Of a stretch of DNA of 22,904 nucleotides, positions 14,704 through 22,042 are shown piece by piece. Numbering within the stretch: the first letter of the stretch is position 1; each line of letters opens with the position of its first letter. A model generated the notes under the pieces. That model saw nothing but the letters and a program-made list of their open reading frames with translations, was not told the origin of the DNA and did no database searches. The position numbers and the translations under genes were made by a program. Origin of the DNA: Thiodiazotropha sp040507005 (GTDB taxonomy: Bacteria; Pseudomonadota; Gammaproteobacteria; Chromatiales; Chromatiaceae); the NCBI GenBank assembly GCA_040507005.1, contig JBEVVS010000009.1, positions 1-22,904 of the forward strand, given 5' to 3'.

Positions 14704-15152
14704 CTGGATTCAGCTGGCAGCGCAGCTTCAGATTTTGTTTGCCGGGTCTTTATTGGGCCAGAAGAAGCTCGCTATATCGTACAGAAAGACTATATAAATC
14801 AACGGTCTAAACCAGTATCTCCTGGGTGACAAAGAGGAACCCTATGGAGACGATGACCACCGCCACCGCCAGGTATTGAAACAGAATACAGATGCCTGGC
14901 AGGTCGTTGCAGACTTTGCTGAAGCGGCAAATCTTGCAGTTTTTCATTTTTACACCTCACAAACTACAGAGGTCGGCAGCTCACGATCAAGACGAGCCGA
15001 CCGTTGCTGCATGTTTATATCCTATCGATCGGGCGGTCGTTATCCCAGAGGGAGTAGAACGGCAGCAAACAACTGCGCGACATGGTCGCATACTTTATAG
15101 GGTGTTGGAAGCGGGTAAATCTGCACAAAAATACCAGGGAAGATCTAAGTAA
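14704..15152 (+). pseudogene. Frame-shifted remnant of an unrecognised gene
   Basis: Three plus-strand frames carry protein-like sequence in turn. One reads ...RVFIGPEEARYIVQKDYI up to about 14800. The next reads NGLNQYLLGDKEEPYGDDD and then AWQVVADFAEAANLAVFHF, from 14801 to about 14980. The last reads DQDEPTVAACLYPIDRAV and then RILYRVLEAGKSAQKY, ending at the TAA at 15150-15152. Beyond each switch point the original frame turns into Arg/Ser-rich text or stops, which is typical of a wrong frame. Two single-base shifts (near 14797 and 14985) would join these pieces into one protein. No family was recognised. Sequencing error is an alternative to true decay. Confidence 0.4.
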
Positions 15153-15234
15153 TTGTTTTTAGTGAGTTCACTTTGATGAGATCTGTGATCGTATTAACAT
15201 GTCCCGCAATTGAACTTGAAAGAGGGTGAAGCGG

Positions 15235-15564
15235 ATGCTGATAGAGGGTCCTTTGAAGATAGGCGTACTGGATGATCCTGAGCAACCGGGGCGTGAGCTG
15301 CATATCAGTTTTACCGAAGAGTTTCAGGCACTTGAGCAATCCGATCAGACGCAATCCTTTAGCGAGTATTTACAACTGCTGGGACGCAATATCGATAAAC
15401 TGCCGGTGCAGGATCCCAACCGGGCGGGGATGTTGATCGTGCAGCAGATCGCGGAACAGCTGATGCCCCATCTGCACACCGGTGATTTGGAGATCGGGGA
15501 AACCATCATCGTGGAGATGGGACGTGACTACGCCAGTGATTCCCTGATGGGCCTGCTCACTTGA
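15235..15564 (+). CDS. Uncharacterised protein coupled to a thioredoxin-like gene
   Basis: This 109-aa soluble protein has no recognised family, no Cys, no signal peptide and no membrane segment. I set the start at ATG 15235: AGAGGG lies eight bases upstream, whereas the GTG at 15226 overlaps that element. It is acidic, with a possible mixed alpha/beta layout (LKIGVLDDPE, ELHISFTEEFQAL, AGMLIVQQIAEQLMPHL, GETIIVEMG). Its TGA overlaps the next ATG by one base (TGATG), so the two proteins are probably made together and may interact. No promoter was convincing upstream. Confidence 0.75.
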   Translation: MLIEGPLKIGVLDDPEQPGRELHISFTEEFQALEQSDQTQSFSEYLQLLGRNIDKLPVQDPNRAGMLIVQQIAEQLMPHLHTGDLEIGETIIVEMGRDYASDSLMGLLT

Positions 15565-16427
15565 TGAGCGATGTGGCGTACATCCTGGAGGGGACTGTCG
15601 ATAATTTCGACCGGCTGGTGATTGAGAATTCCAAACAGGGATTGGTGATAGCCGACTTCTGGGCCCCCTGGGTAGGGCCTTCACTGAAGCAGCGTGAGAT
15701 CTTGGTCGACCTGGCGAACCAGTATCAGGGGCGCTTTCTATTGGTATCGATCAATACCGATGAACAGAAACCCTTGGCCGAGCGGTTTGGGGTGCGCAGC
15801 CTGCCCTCATTCAAGCTGTTCCACCAGGGTGAGATGGTGGCTGAATACCATGGTGTGCAGGTGGAATCCGACTATCCGCAGATTGTGCAGAAATTTGTCC
15901 AGAGACAGCCCGATCCCGTGAGTCGCGAAGCGATAGCTGCGTGGCAGGGGGGAGAGCCGGAAAAGGCACTGCAACTGCTTGCCGAGGCGGTGGTGGCCGA
16001 TCCTGAAAATCTCGGCTTGCCCGCATTGATGGGCAAGATACTCATGCGTCAGCAACGCTTTCGGGATGCCCATGCCCTGCTGAGTGCGCTACCGGAGCAG
16101 GCGCAAGAGGCGGTGGAGGTGCGTAACCTGCTGGCGCATCTGGATATCATCGTTACCGCCGAGGATGTGCAGGAGCCAGCCCTGCTGAAGCAGCGCTTGC
16201 AAGCAGCCCCCGAGGATGCCCATACCCTCTATCAGCTCGCCGCTGTTCACCTGGTCGGTGACGATGTAAAGCCGGCCCTCGACCTGCTGCTTGAGATCAC
16301 CCGCAAATATCCTGACTATCGTAATGGCATCGGGCGTCGATCCATGCGTGCCGTTCTGGATCAACTGGATGCCGGCGATGAACAGGTCATGCAGTATCGG
16401 CGTGAACTCTACCGACTCGATTACTGA
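15564..16427 (+). CDS. CnoX-like thioredoxin-fold/TPR protein without active-site cysteines
   Basis: The 287-aa protein has a thioredoxin domain (residues 1 to about 110) followed by a helical TPR-like domain, the layout of E. coli CnoX/YbbN, a chaperedoxin that holds clients for folding machines. The thioredoxin landmarks VIADFWAPW (28-36), VSINTDE and cis-Pro81 (RSLPSF) are all present. The WCGPC site instead reads W36-V-G-P-S40, and I find no cysteine anywhere in the protein. It cannot do thiol chemistry and is probably a pure holdase or adaptor. A TTG one codon upstream could also start it; the ATG at 15564 overlaps the preceding stop. rimO follows after 11 bp. Confidence 0.83.
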   Translation: MSDVAYILEGTVDNFDRLVIENSKQGLVIADFWAPWVGPSLKQREILVDLANQYQGRFLLVSINTDEQKPLAERFGVRSLPSFKLFHQGEMVAEYHGVQVESDYPQIVQKFVQRQPDPVSREAIAAWQGGEPEKALQLLAEAVVADPENLGLPALMGKILMRQQRFRDAHALLSALPEQAQEAVEVRNLLAHLDIIVTAEDVQEPALLKQRLQAAPEDAHTLYQLAAVHLVGDDVKPALDLLLEITRKYPDYRNGIGRRSMRAVLDQLDAGDEQVMQYRRELYRLDY

Positions 16428-16438
16428 AGCAGATAAAG

Positions 16439-17779
16439 ATGAGTGATACCCCACCCAAAATTGGTTTTGTCAGCCTGGGCTGTCCAAAAAATCTGGTTGA
16501 TTCGGAACAGATACTGAGTCGACTGCGTGCCGAAGGGTATCAGCTATCGGCCAGTTATGACGGCGCCGACCTGGTGCTGGTGAATACCTGCGGTTTCATC
16601 GATGCGGCGGTGGATGAGTCCCTGGAAGCGATCGGCGAGGCGCTGCAGGAGAACGGCAAGGTGATTGTGACCGGCTGTCTGGGTAAGGATGAGAGACGTA
16701 TTCGTGATGCCCATCCCCGGGTGCTGGCGGTTACCGGACCCCACGCATACGAAGCGGTGATGGATGCCGTCCACCAGCAGTTGCCGGCGCCCCATGACCC
16801 CTTTACCAGCCTGGTGCCGCCCCAGGGCATCAAGCTGACCCCCAGGCACTATGCCTATCTCAAGATTTCCGAGGGCTGCAATCACCATTGCAGCTTCTGC
16901 ATCATTCCCGATCTGCGGGGCCCCCTGGTGAGCAGGCCTTTCGGGGAGGTCATGCTAGAGGCACAACGGCTGGTTGAATCGGGGGTCAGGGAGCTGTTGG
17001 TGGTCTCCCAGGACACCAGTGCCTATGGGGTGGATATGAAATATCGCCCCGATTTCTGGCAGGGCAGGCCGGTTGCCACGAAATTGCAATCACTGGCTGC
17101 TGCACTGGGGGAGTTGCAGGCCTGGATAAGGTTTCACTATGTCTATCCCTATCCCCATCTGGATCATCTGATTCCGTTGATGGCGGAGGGCCATATCCTG
17201 CCCTATCTCGATATGCCACTGCAGCATGGCAATGTGCGGGTACTGCAAGCCATGCAGCGGCCTGCGGCCACGGAGAAGGTATTGGCCAGGATTGAACGTT
17301 GGCGCCAGGCGTGTCCCGATTTAACCCTGCGCAGTACCTTTATTGTCGGTTTCCCCGGTGAGACGGAAGCGGAATTTGCAGAGCTCCTGGGATTTCTGCG
17401 CGAGGCACAGCTAGACCGGGTAGGCTGTTTTGCCTACTCCCCGGTTAAGGGAGCCCAGGCCAATGAACTCCCGGATGGGGTGCCGGACGAGGTCAAGGAG
17501 GAGCGCCGTGCCCGTTTCATGCAGGTGCAGGCGGAGATCAGCCGGGAGCGCTTACAGGCCAAGATCGGCCGCAAGTTAGTGGTGCTGGTGGACGAGGTCA
17601 GAGAGAAACAGGTTATCGCCCGCAGTGCAGCGGATGCCCCCGAAATCGACGGCCGGGTCTATATTCCCGGGGCCTGGGATCTGCAAGCGGGGGATTTCAT
17701 CGAGGTAAAAGTCACCGCAGCAACCGCCCACGATCTTCAGGCAGAACCGCTGGAAGTGGATGAAACGGAGATCGACTAG
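16439..17779 (+). CDS. rimO: Ribosomal protein S12 methylthiotransferase RimO
   Basis: RimO adds a methylthio group to a conserved aspartate of ribosomal protein S12, a radical-SAM reaction using two iron-sulphur clusters. The 446-aa protein shows the N-terminal UPF0004 domain with cluster cysteines C15 (SLGCPKN), C51 (NTCGFIDAA) and C80 (TGCLGKDE). The radical-SAM motif C147-x3-C151-x2-C154 (EGCNHHCSFCIIP) and a C-terminal TRAM domain (from about 375) follow. GFIDAAVDES and the LPYLDMPLQHGN block point to RimO instead of MiaB. The ribosome-binding sequence is weak (GATAAAG), consistent with read-through from the gene 11 bp upstream. Confidence 0.96.
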   Translation: MSDTPPKIGFVSLGCPKNLVDSEQILSRLRAEGYQLSASYDGADLVLVNTCGFIDAAVDESLEAIGEALQENGKVIVTGCLGKDERRIRDAHPRVLAVTGPHAYEAVMDAVHQQLPAPHDPFTSLVPPQGIKLTPRHYAYLKISEGCNHHCSFCIIPDLRGPLVSRPFGEVMLEAQRLVESGVRELLVVSQDTSAYGVDMKYRPDFWQGRPVATKLQSLAAALGELQAWIRFHYVYPYPHLDHLIPLMAEGHILPYLDMPLQHGNVRVLQAMQRPAATEKVLARIERWRQACPDLTLRSTFIVGFPGETEAEFAELLGFLREAQLDRVGCFAYSPVKGAQANELPDGVPDEVKEERRARFMQVQAEISRERLQAKIGRKLVVLVDEVREKQVIARSAADAPEIDGRVYIPGAWDLQAGDFIEVKVTAATAHDLQAEPLEVDETEID

Positions 17780-17790
17780 GCATTTAAACT

Positions 17791-17806
17791 GGCGCATCCG
17801 TGCGCC
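17791..17806. terminator. Hairpin between convergent rimO and DUF2892 gene
   Basis: A perfect 6-bp stem, GGCGCA / TGCGCC, encloses TCCG, which on the plus-strand RNA is a UNCG-type tetraloop. It lies 11 bases after the rimO stop. No U-run follows on the plus strand; on the minus strand a short AGTTT follows. It may serve as a weak two-way terminator or a 3'-end cap. Confidence 0.4.
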
Positions 17807-17858
17807 GCGCCAACCTACCGTGTTGGGACGAATGCCCAAAATTGGTTAGGCTTGCAGT

Positions 17859-18059
17859 TCAGAACGCGGATCCGCTCTGTTTGCCCATCATCCTTAGAAT
17901 TGTAGCCAATGGACAGAATCCAGTGAAAGCAGATTGTAAAAGATTGAGTCCTACAAATGCGGTCAAGAAGAGCCAATAGGGGTGGTGGAAGTGTGAAAGC
18001 ACTACACTAAGCAGAATGACCACACCTGCAAAAGCGAGAACAATTCGGTCGATATTCAT
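17859..18059 (-). CDS. Small DUF2892 (YgaP-type transmembrane) inner membrane protein
   Basis: This 66-aa protein consists largely of two membrane helices (VLAFAGVVILLSVVLS and WLFLTAFVGLNLLQSAF) joined by a short His-containing loop, then the family hallmark GFCPLATILRMMG. DUF2892 occurs alone, as here, or fused to a rhodanese in E. coli YgaP, a sulphur-carrying membrane protein; the lone form has no assigned activity. The ATG has GAGG seven or eight bases upstream. A good promoter about 120 bp upstream overlaps a 20-bp palindrome. The gene converges on rimO and stands as its own transcription unit. Confidence 0.87.
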   Translation of the reverse strand: MNIDRIVLAFAGVVILLSVVLSHFHHPYWLFLTAFVGLNLLQSAFTGFCPLATILRMMGKQSGSAF

Positions 18060-18145
18060 GGATTTGCCTCTAAACTATCTATGATTGTCCAACCATCACA
18101 TCTGAAAATCCTGGATCAGGCTGTGTGATTGATGGATTGAGCCGT

Positions 18146-18162
18146 CGCAGAACATGTCTGCG
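18146..18162. repeat. Hairpin in the leader of the DUF2892 mRNA
   Basis: The inverted repeat CGCAGA / TCTGCG has a 5-base spacer and six perfect pairs. It lies downstream of the minus-strand promoter and upstream of the DUF2892 ATG, so it would form near the 5' end of that transcript and could stabilise it. It could also be a second protein-binding site; nothing decides between these. Confidence 0.35.
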
Positions 18163-18168
18163 AAAAAA

Positions 18169-18197
18169 TTGGACGCTATATTAGCACTATCTAATAT
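18169..18197 (+). promoter_or_regulatory. Possible promoter of the phosphotransferase/kinase gene
   Basis: TTGGAC (18169-18174) and TAATAT (18192-18197) are separated by 17 bp. The match is three of six and four of six, so it is modest. Initiation would fall near 18204, giving a leader of about 15 nt that still includes AAGGA before the ATG at 18220. The palindrome at 18178-18197 covers most of the spacer and the -10. Confidence 0.35.
18178..18197. promoter_or_regulatory. Perfect palindromic operator candidate between divergent genes
   Basis: ATATTAG (18178-18184), six bases, then CTAATAT (18191-18197) form an exact inverted repeat of 20 bp. It overlaps the -10 and spacer of the minus-strand promoter for the DUF2892 gene and the spacer and -10 of the possible plus-strand promoter, so a bound repressor would block both. 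AT-rich palindromes of this shape are typical of winged-helix repressors of the ArsR family. From memory it resembles sites of the sulphide-responsive BigR/YgaV group, which often control DUF2892 genes; that link is inference. Confidence 0.55.
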
Positions 18198-18205
18198 TTA
18201 GTCAA
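18178..18205 (-). promoter_or_regulatory. Sigma-70 promoter of the DUF2892 gene
   Basis: On the minus strand, TTGACT (18205-18200; five of six consensus) and TAATAT (18183-18178; four of six) are spaced by 16 bp. Transcription would begin around 18171 and give a leader of about 110 nt containing the hairpin at 18146-18162. This is one of the better promoter matches in the window. Confidence 0.5.
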
Positions 18206-18219
18206 GGACCTCACCAGTT

Positions 18220-19764
18220 ATGACACTGGAGCATGAAGATTCGGATCTGCAGGAACGTTTGATCGGGCGATTGGTTAATTGTCCGGCATGTTTTGGTGAT
18301 CCTGAGGGCAAGGTCGAGCATATCGAGACCCACATATCACATCTATTGCTGGCGGGGGATCGGGTCTACAAGATCAAAAAGCCACTTGATCTCGGATTTC
18401 TGGATTTTTCAACCCTGGAGAAGCGTCGTCAGTGTTGCGAGGAGGAGTTGCGGCTCAATCTTCGCCTGGCGCCAAACCTCTATCTCGGTGTGGTGGGTAT
18501 CGGCGGTACCCTTGAGCATCCGGTGATCGACACCGATCAGGGCGTGATCGAGTATGCGGTGGAGATGCGCCGGTTCAGACAGCAGGACCTGCTCAGCCAT
18601 GCCCTGCCGGATAGGGAAGCCATCCAACGTCTGGCTTCCATCATGGCCGACTTCCATCAATCCATACCCTCCATCTCCAACGGCATGCCCTTCGGCACGC
18701 CCGATCATATCATTCGGCCCGTGTTGGAAAACTTCAGGTTGATTCGGGGATTGAAGCAGCCCCTGTTTGAGATAGAGCGACTCAATACCCTTCAGACCTG
18801 GTGCGAGCAGCAGAGTGTGGTACTGCAGCCGATCATGGAAGAGCGCTATTTTGCCGGACATATCCGAGAGTGCCACGGTGACCTGCACCTGGGCAATATC
18901 GCTATATTCGAAGATCAGCTCACCCCCTTCGACGGCATCGAGTTCAATCCGGGATTGCGTTGGATAGATACCCTCAGCGATATAGCATTTCTGCTCATGG
19001 ATCTGCAGCATCGCGGCATGACACATGCCGCCGATCTCCTGTTGAACAGTTACCTGGAGCGAACCGGCGACTATGCAGGTCTGCCTTTGTTACGCTTCTA
19101 TCTCCTCTATCGTGCCATGGTGAGGGCCAAGGTCAGTGCTATCCGTGCCATGCAGTCGGGCTTGCATCATGAGGAGTGGGAAAAGCAGTTGGAAGAGTAC
19201 CGCGGTTTTCTCAATCTGGCGGAGTCGTTTATACGCCACCCGCCCGCCTCTCTGATCCTGACCCATGGCGTCTCCGGATCGGGAAAGAGCACTGTCAGCG
19301 GCTGGCTCGCTGAGCAGTTGATGGCGATCAGGATTCGTTCCGATGTGGAGCGCCGGCGGCTCTTTCCCACTCAACGCTATACTGAACGGGCAACCAGGAT
19401 AACCTATAACCATCTGGCTGGAATGGCGAAGCAGCTGCTACGCACGGGCTTTTCCGTGATCATCGATGCAACCTGTCTGGCACATTGGCAACGGGAGTTG
19501 TTTCAGCAGCTGGCAGAGAGTCAGCAGGTGCCGGTGGTGATCGTCGACTGTCAGGCAGAGGAGTCCCTGTTGATGGATCGGGTTCGGGATAGGTGCGAGC
19601 GGGGCGGGGATGCTTCCGAGGCCGATCTCAACGTACTCAAGTTGCAACTGGAAAAGCGTGAGCCCTTGACCTCGTTGGAATTCGAAAAGACGATCGCTGT
19701 CGACAGCGAGCATTTTCCGCCTCCCGGATTGTTGGCAACAGTTCTGCAGCGGTTGATGAAATAG
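18220..19764 (+). CDS. Two-domain protein: APH-like phosphotransferase plus P-loop kinase
   Basis: The 514-aa cytosolic protein belongs to a known but poorly characterised family (COG2187 joined to COG0645). The N-terminal half is a protein-kinase-like aminoglycoside phosphotransferase fold. It has KIKKPLDLGFLDFST near residue 55, the catalytic loop H219-G-D221-x-H223-x2-N226, and FDGIEFN in place of the metal-binding segment. The C-terminal half is a small-molecule-kinase P-loop domain with Walker A G350-V-S-G-S-G-K-S-T358 and a later IIDATCL strand. Both phosphate-transfer sites look intact. The substrate is unknown, and I do not claim antibiotic resistance. AAGGA lies about 11 bases before the ATG. 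Confidence 0.87.
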   Translation: MTLEHEDSDLQERLIGRLVNCPACFGDPEGKVEHIETHISHLLLAGDRVYKIKKPLDLGFLDFSTLEKRRQCCEEELRLNLRLAPNLYLGVVGIGGTLEHPVIDTDQGVIEYAVEMRRFRQQDLLSHALPDREAIQRLASIMADFHQSIPSISNGMPFGTPDHIIRPVLENFRLIRGLKQPLFEIERLNTLQTWCEQQSVVLQPIMEERYFAGHIRECHGDLHLGNIAIFEDQLTPFDGIEFNPGLRWIDTLSDIAFLLMDLQHRGMTHAADLLLNSYLERTGDYAGLPLLRFYLLYRAMVRAKVSAIRAMQSGLHHEEWEKQLEEYRGFLNLAESFIRHPPASLILTHGVSGSGKSTVSGWLAEQLMAIRIRSDVERRRLFPTQRYTERATRITYNHLAGMAKQLLRTGFSVIIDATCLAHWQRELFQQLAESQQVPVVIVDCQAEESLLMDRVRDRCERGGDASEADLNVLKLQLEKREPLTSLEFEKTIAVDSEHFPPPGLLATVLQRLMK

Positions 19765-19843
19765 CAGCGGCTTTCGATCTACGCAGATAGCAAGATAGAT
19801 TGTATGCTAGGCATCGAGATCCACGATTGAATCAGGTTTGAAT

Positions 19844-20173
19844 ATGCGTTTTCCCCATCTCAAGATAGGCCAACAATTCGAATATCAGGGCAAGCGATAT
19901 ACCAAGACAGGTCCTTTGACAGCCTCAGATGCAGCGACAGGTGCAAGTGCGATGATCCGGCGTTCCGCGGAGGTGACACTAGTTGAAGCTGCGGCAGCAC
20001 AAAAACCTCAGGCGAAACCAAAGCAGCATTACAGTCGGCAGGAGATGCTCGAACTGTGTCAGGTGTATAAATCGAACCTCAAACATAAACTCGAGTTGCT
20101 GGCTGAGAAGGAGCAGGATTTAGAACTCGATTCTGTACTAGCTCTGATTGATGTCAGCTTCGACATTCCTTAA
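19844..20173 (+). CDS. Conserved hypothetical protein with a C-terminal helical segment
   Basis: This 109-aa protein starts at ATG 19844, with AGG seven or eight bases upstream; a TTG two codons earlier is less likely. The N-terminal half has the pattern LKIGQQFEYQGKRYTKTGP and LTASDAATG...MIRRSAEVTL, a small beta-rich module I have seen in other proteobacterial hypothetical proteins. A Gln/Lys/Ala linker leads to a charged helix (ELCQVYKSNLKHKLELLAEK) that may be a coiled coil. No function is assigned. Its last 36 bases overlap the 3' end of the opposing lysR gene. Confidence 0.75.
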   Translation: MRFPHLKIGQQFEYQGKRYTKTGPLTASDAATGASAMIRRSAEVTLVEAAAAQKPQAKPKQHYSRQEMLELCQVYKSNLKHKLELLAEKEQDLELDSVLALIDVSFDIP

Positions 20174-21082
20174 CAAGCCTTGGTCCCAATAGGGCCGATC
20201 CCCAAACAGTTCACGAAAATATTCGGCCAGCACCCTGACCCGCTGGGGTATGAAGCGGCGGTTCGGGTAGATGGCGTAAGCGGTTGTCACCGGGACTTCA
20301 TAATCAGTAAGGATCGGCACCAGACGCCCCTCGAGGATGGTCCGGTAGGCAATAAAAGTGGGGGAGAGGCAGATGCCGTGTCCGGATGCGGCAGCCTCGA
20401 GGATGATCTGGCCGTTGTTGGACTGCATGCGATTCTCCACCCGCACCGTGTGTAAAGTGCCCTCAGTGTCGAAGAATTGCCATTTTTGCGGCTCTGGCAG
20501 ATTTGCATAGCAGAGGCACTGATGATCCGCCAGGGCCTGTGGTGTCTCCGGGGTGCCGTAGCGGGCGAGATAGCCGGGACTGGCACAGATCACCGCACGG
20601 ATCGGCGCCAGGGGTTGGGCGACCATGGTTGAGTCCTCGAGCCGGCCGATACGCAGGGCCAGGTCCACCCCCTCCTGGATCAGGTCGACCTGGCTGTCAT
20701 TGAAATCCATATCCAGCATCACCCCAGGGTGTTGGGTCATGAAACTGTTCAAGGCGGGTGCCAGATGCATCAGGCCGAAGGAGAGGGGAGCGGCAAGGCG
20801 GATGCGGCCGCTCAAGGCCTGCTGGGCGGTGGATACCGACTGCTCCGCTTCGGCCAGGTCTTCCAGCAGCTGCATCGCCCGCGGATAGAAGGTGCGACCG
20901 GCATCCGTGAGGGAAAGGCGACGGGTCGTGCGCTGGATCAGCAGGGCACCCAGATACTCTTCAAGCTCTGAAACCCGTCGGCTGACCACCGACTTACCTA
21001 GTCCCAAGCGTTCCGCCGCCGCACTGAACTGGCCTGACTCGACCACGGCAACGAAGCTCTCTAAGCAGGCTAATCTATCCAT
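20138..21082 (-). CDS. LysR-family transcriptional regulator
   Basis: This 314-aa LysR-type regulator has a standard N-terminal winged helix-turn-helix: LESFVAVVESGQFSAAAERL, GLGKSVVSRRVSELEEYL and LLIQRTTRRLSLTDAGR (residues about 7-65). A periplasmic-binding-protein-like effector domain follows (SGRIRLAAPLSFG, DLALRIGRLEDS, SGHGICLSPTFIA). It is divergent from the pirin operon across 114 bp and is the obvious candidate for its regulator. The effector is unknown; quinones or electrophiles would fit the neighbours. The ATG has a weak ribosome-binding site. Confidence 0.92.
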   Translation of the reverse strand: MDRLACLESFVAVVESGQFSAAAERLGLGKSVVSRRVSELEEYLGALLIQRTTRRLSLTDAGRTFYPRAMQLLEDLAEAEQSVSTAQQALSGRIRLAAPLSFGLMHLAPALNSFMTQHPGVMLDMDFNDSQVDLIQEGVDLALRIGRLEDSTMVAQPLAPIRAVICASPGYLARYGTPETPQALADHQCLCYANLPEPQKWQFFDTEGTLHTVRVENRMQSNNGQIILEAAASGHGICLSPTFIAYRTILEGRLVPILTDYEVPVTTAYAIYPNRRFIPQRVRVLAEYFRELFGDRPYWDQGLLRNVEADINQS

Positions 21083-21159
21083 TGTTCTAAAAATAGCAAC
21101 AGTGTTTCCTGAATTGTGGTCTTTATCTTCAAAAATGACAATATAAACTAGTCAATAAC

Positions 21160-21170
21160 TGATTAAATCA
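21160..21170. promoter_or_regulatory. Short perfect palindrome in the lysR-pirin intergenic region
   Basis: TGATT-A-AATCA is an exact 11-bp inverted repeat within the 114-bp divergent promoter region, 27 bp before the pirin ATG. LysR proteins usually bind an interrupted T-N11-A palindrome; this one is shorter (T-N9-A) and AT-rich, so it may be a half of a larger site. No convincing -35/-10 pair for either gene was found in this region. Confidence 0.3.
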
Positions 21171-21196
21171 CTCAGCAATTATGCGAGGAGGCTGTC

Positions 21197-22042
21197 ATGG
21201 AACAGCTTGTAGACAACAGACGAGGAGTTAAGCGAATCGTGGTCGGTCAAGAGACTTCAGACGGTGCCGGCGTGCGCCTGACCCGGGTTATCGGTGGACC
21301 GCAGTTGCCCCAATTGGATCCGTTTCTGCTCTTGGACCATTTTGTTTCGGATAATCCCGATGACTATATCGGCGGTTTTCCTCCCCATCCCCACCGGGGT
21401 TTCGAGACCGTGACCTATCTGTTGGCCGGTCAGGTGGAGCATCGGGACAACGCCGGCCATACCGGACTTCTGGAGACAGGTGGCGTGCAGTGGATGACTG
21501 CCGGGAGAGGGGTGATCCATTCCGAGATGCCCCAGCAGCAGGATGGTCTGCTGTCCGGCTTTCAGCTGTGGGTCAATCTGCCTGCCAGTCAAAAGATGGT
21601 CGATCCCCGCTATCAGGAGTTCGATCGTGAGACGATTCCAGTAGAACAACGGGGTGAAGGCGTCGAGGTGCGGGTAGTGGCGGGACAAACCTCCCGACAC
21701 ACCACCGGACCAGTCACGGAATTGGTGACACCGGCTCTCTTCTACGACATTACACTGCCTGCCGGCAGTCACTTCAGCGAGCCGCTGCCGCAAGCCTATA
21801 ATGGCTTTGTCTACGTCGTGGATGGGACGGTAGTGATCGATGGAACGAAACTGGACGGGAGTATCCTAGGGGTGCTGGATCAGGGAGAGAGTATCGAAAT
21901 AACAGCCCAGGCATCCAGCCGTCTGCTGCTGGTGGCGGGTCAGCCCCTGGAGGAGCCCATTGCCCGACGCGGTCCCTTCGTGATGAACAACGAGGCGGAG
22001 CTGCAACAGGCCTTCAATGACTATCAAGAGGGTCGTTTCTGA
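21197..22042 (+). CDS. Pirin family cupin protein
   Basis: This 281-aa bicupin of the pirin family carries its metal-binding signature: HPHRGFETVTYLLAGQVEHR followed by GGVQWMTAGRGVIHSEMP, which supplies the His, His, His and Glu ligands. The second cupin half (from about 165) has no metal site, as is usual. Bacterial pirins are reported as quercetin dioxygenases or redox/stress proteins; the substrate here is unknown. A strong GAGGAGG precedes the ATG. The TGA overlaps the next ATG by one base. Confidence 0.92.
   Translation: MEQLVDNRRGVKRIVVGQETSDGAGVRLTRVIGGPQLPQLDPFLLLDHFVSDNPDDYIGGFPPHPHRGFETVTYLLAGQVEHRDNAGHTGLLETGGVQWMTAGRGVIHSEMPQQQDGLLSGFQLWVNLPASQKMVDPRYQEFDRETIPVEQRGEGVEVRVVAGQTSRHTTGPVTELVTPALFYDITLPAGSHFSEPLPQAYNGFVYVVDGTVVIDGTKLDGSILGVLDQGESIEITAQASSRLLLVAGQPLEEPIARRGPFVMNNEAELQQAFNDYQEGRF

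Noticed and set aside
15145..15354. 69-codon minus-strand frame over the start of the 109-aa gene
   Set aside because: The plus-strand gene has a good ribosome-binding site and coupling to the next gene. The antisense frame is hydrophobic noise without a start signal.
17823..17839. Second hairpin (TTGGG / CCCAA) between rimO and the DUF2892 gene
   Set aside because: There are only five pairs with a 7-base loop and no U-run on either strand. That is too weak to list as a terminator.
18409..19026. 205-codon minus-strand frame inside the phosphotransferase/kinase gene
   Set aside because: The sense strand encodes clear catalytic motifs throughout this stretch, and the antisense frame has no family features.
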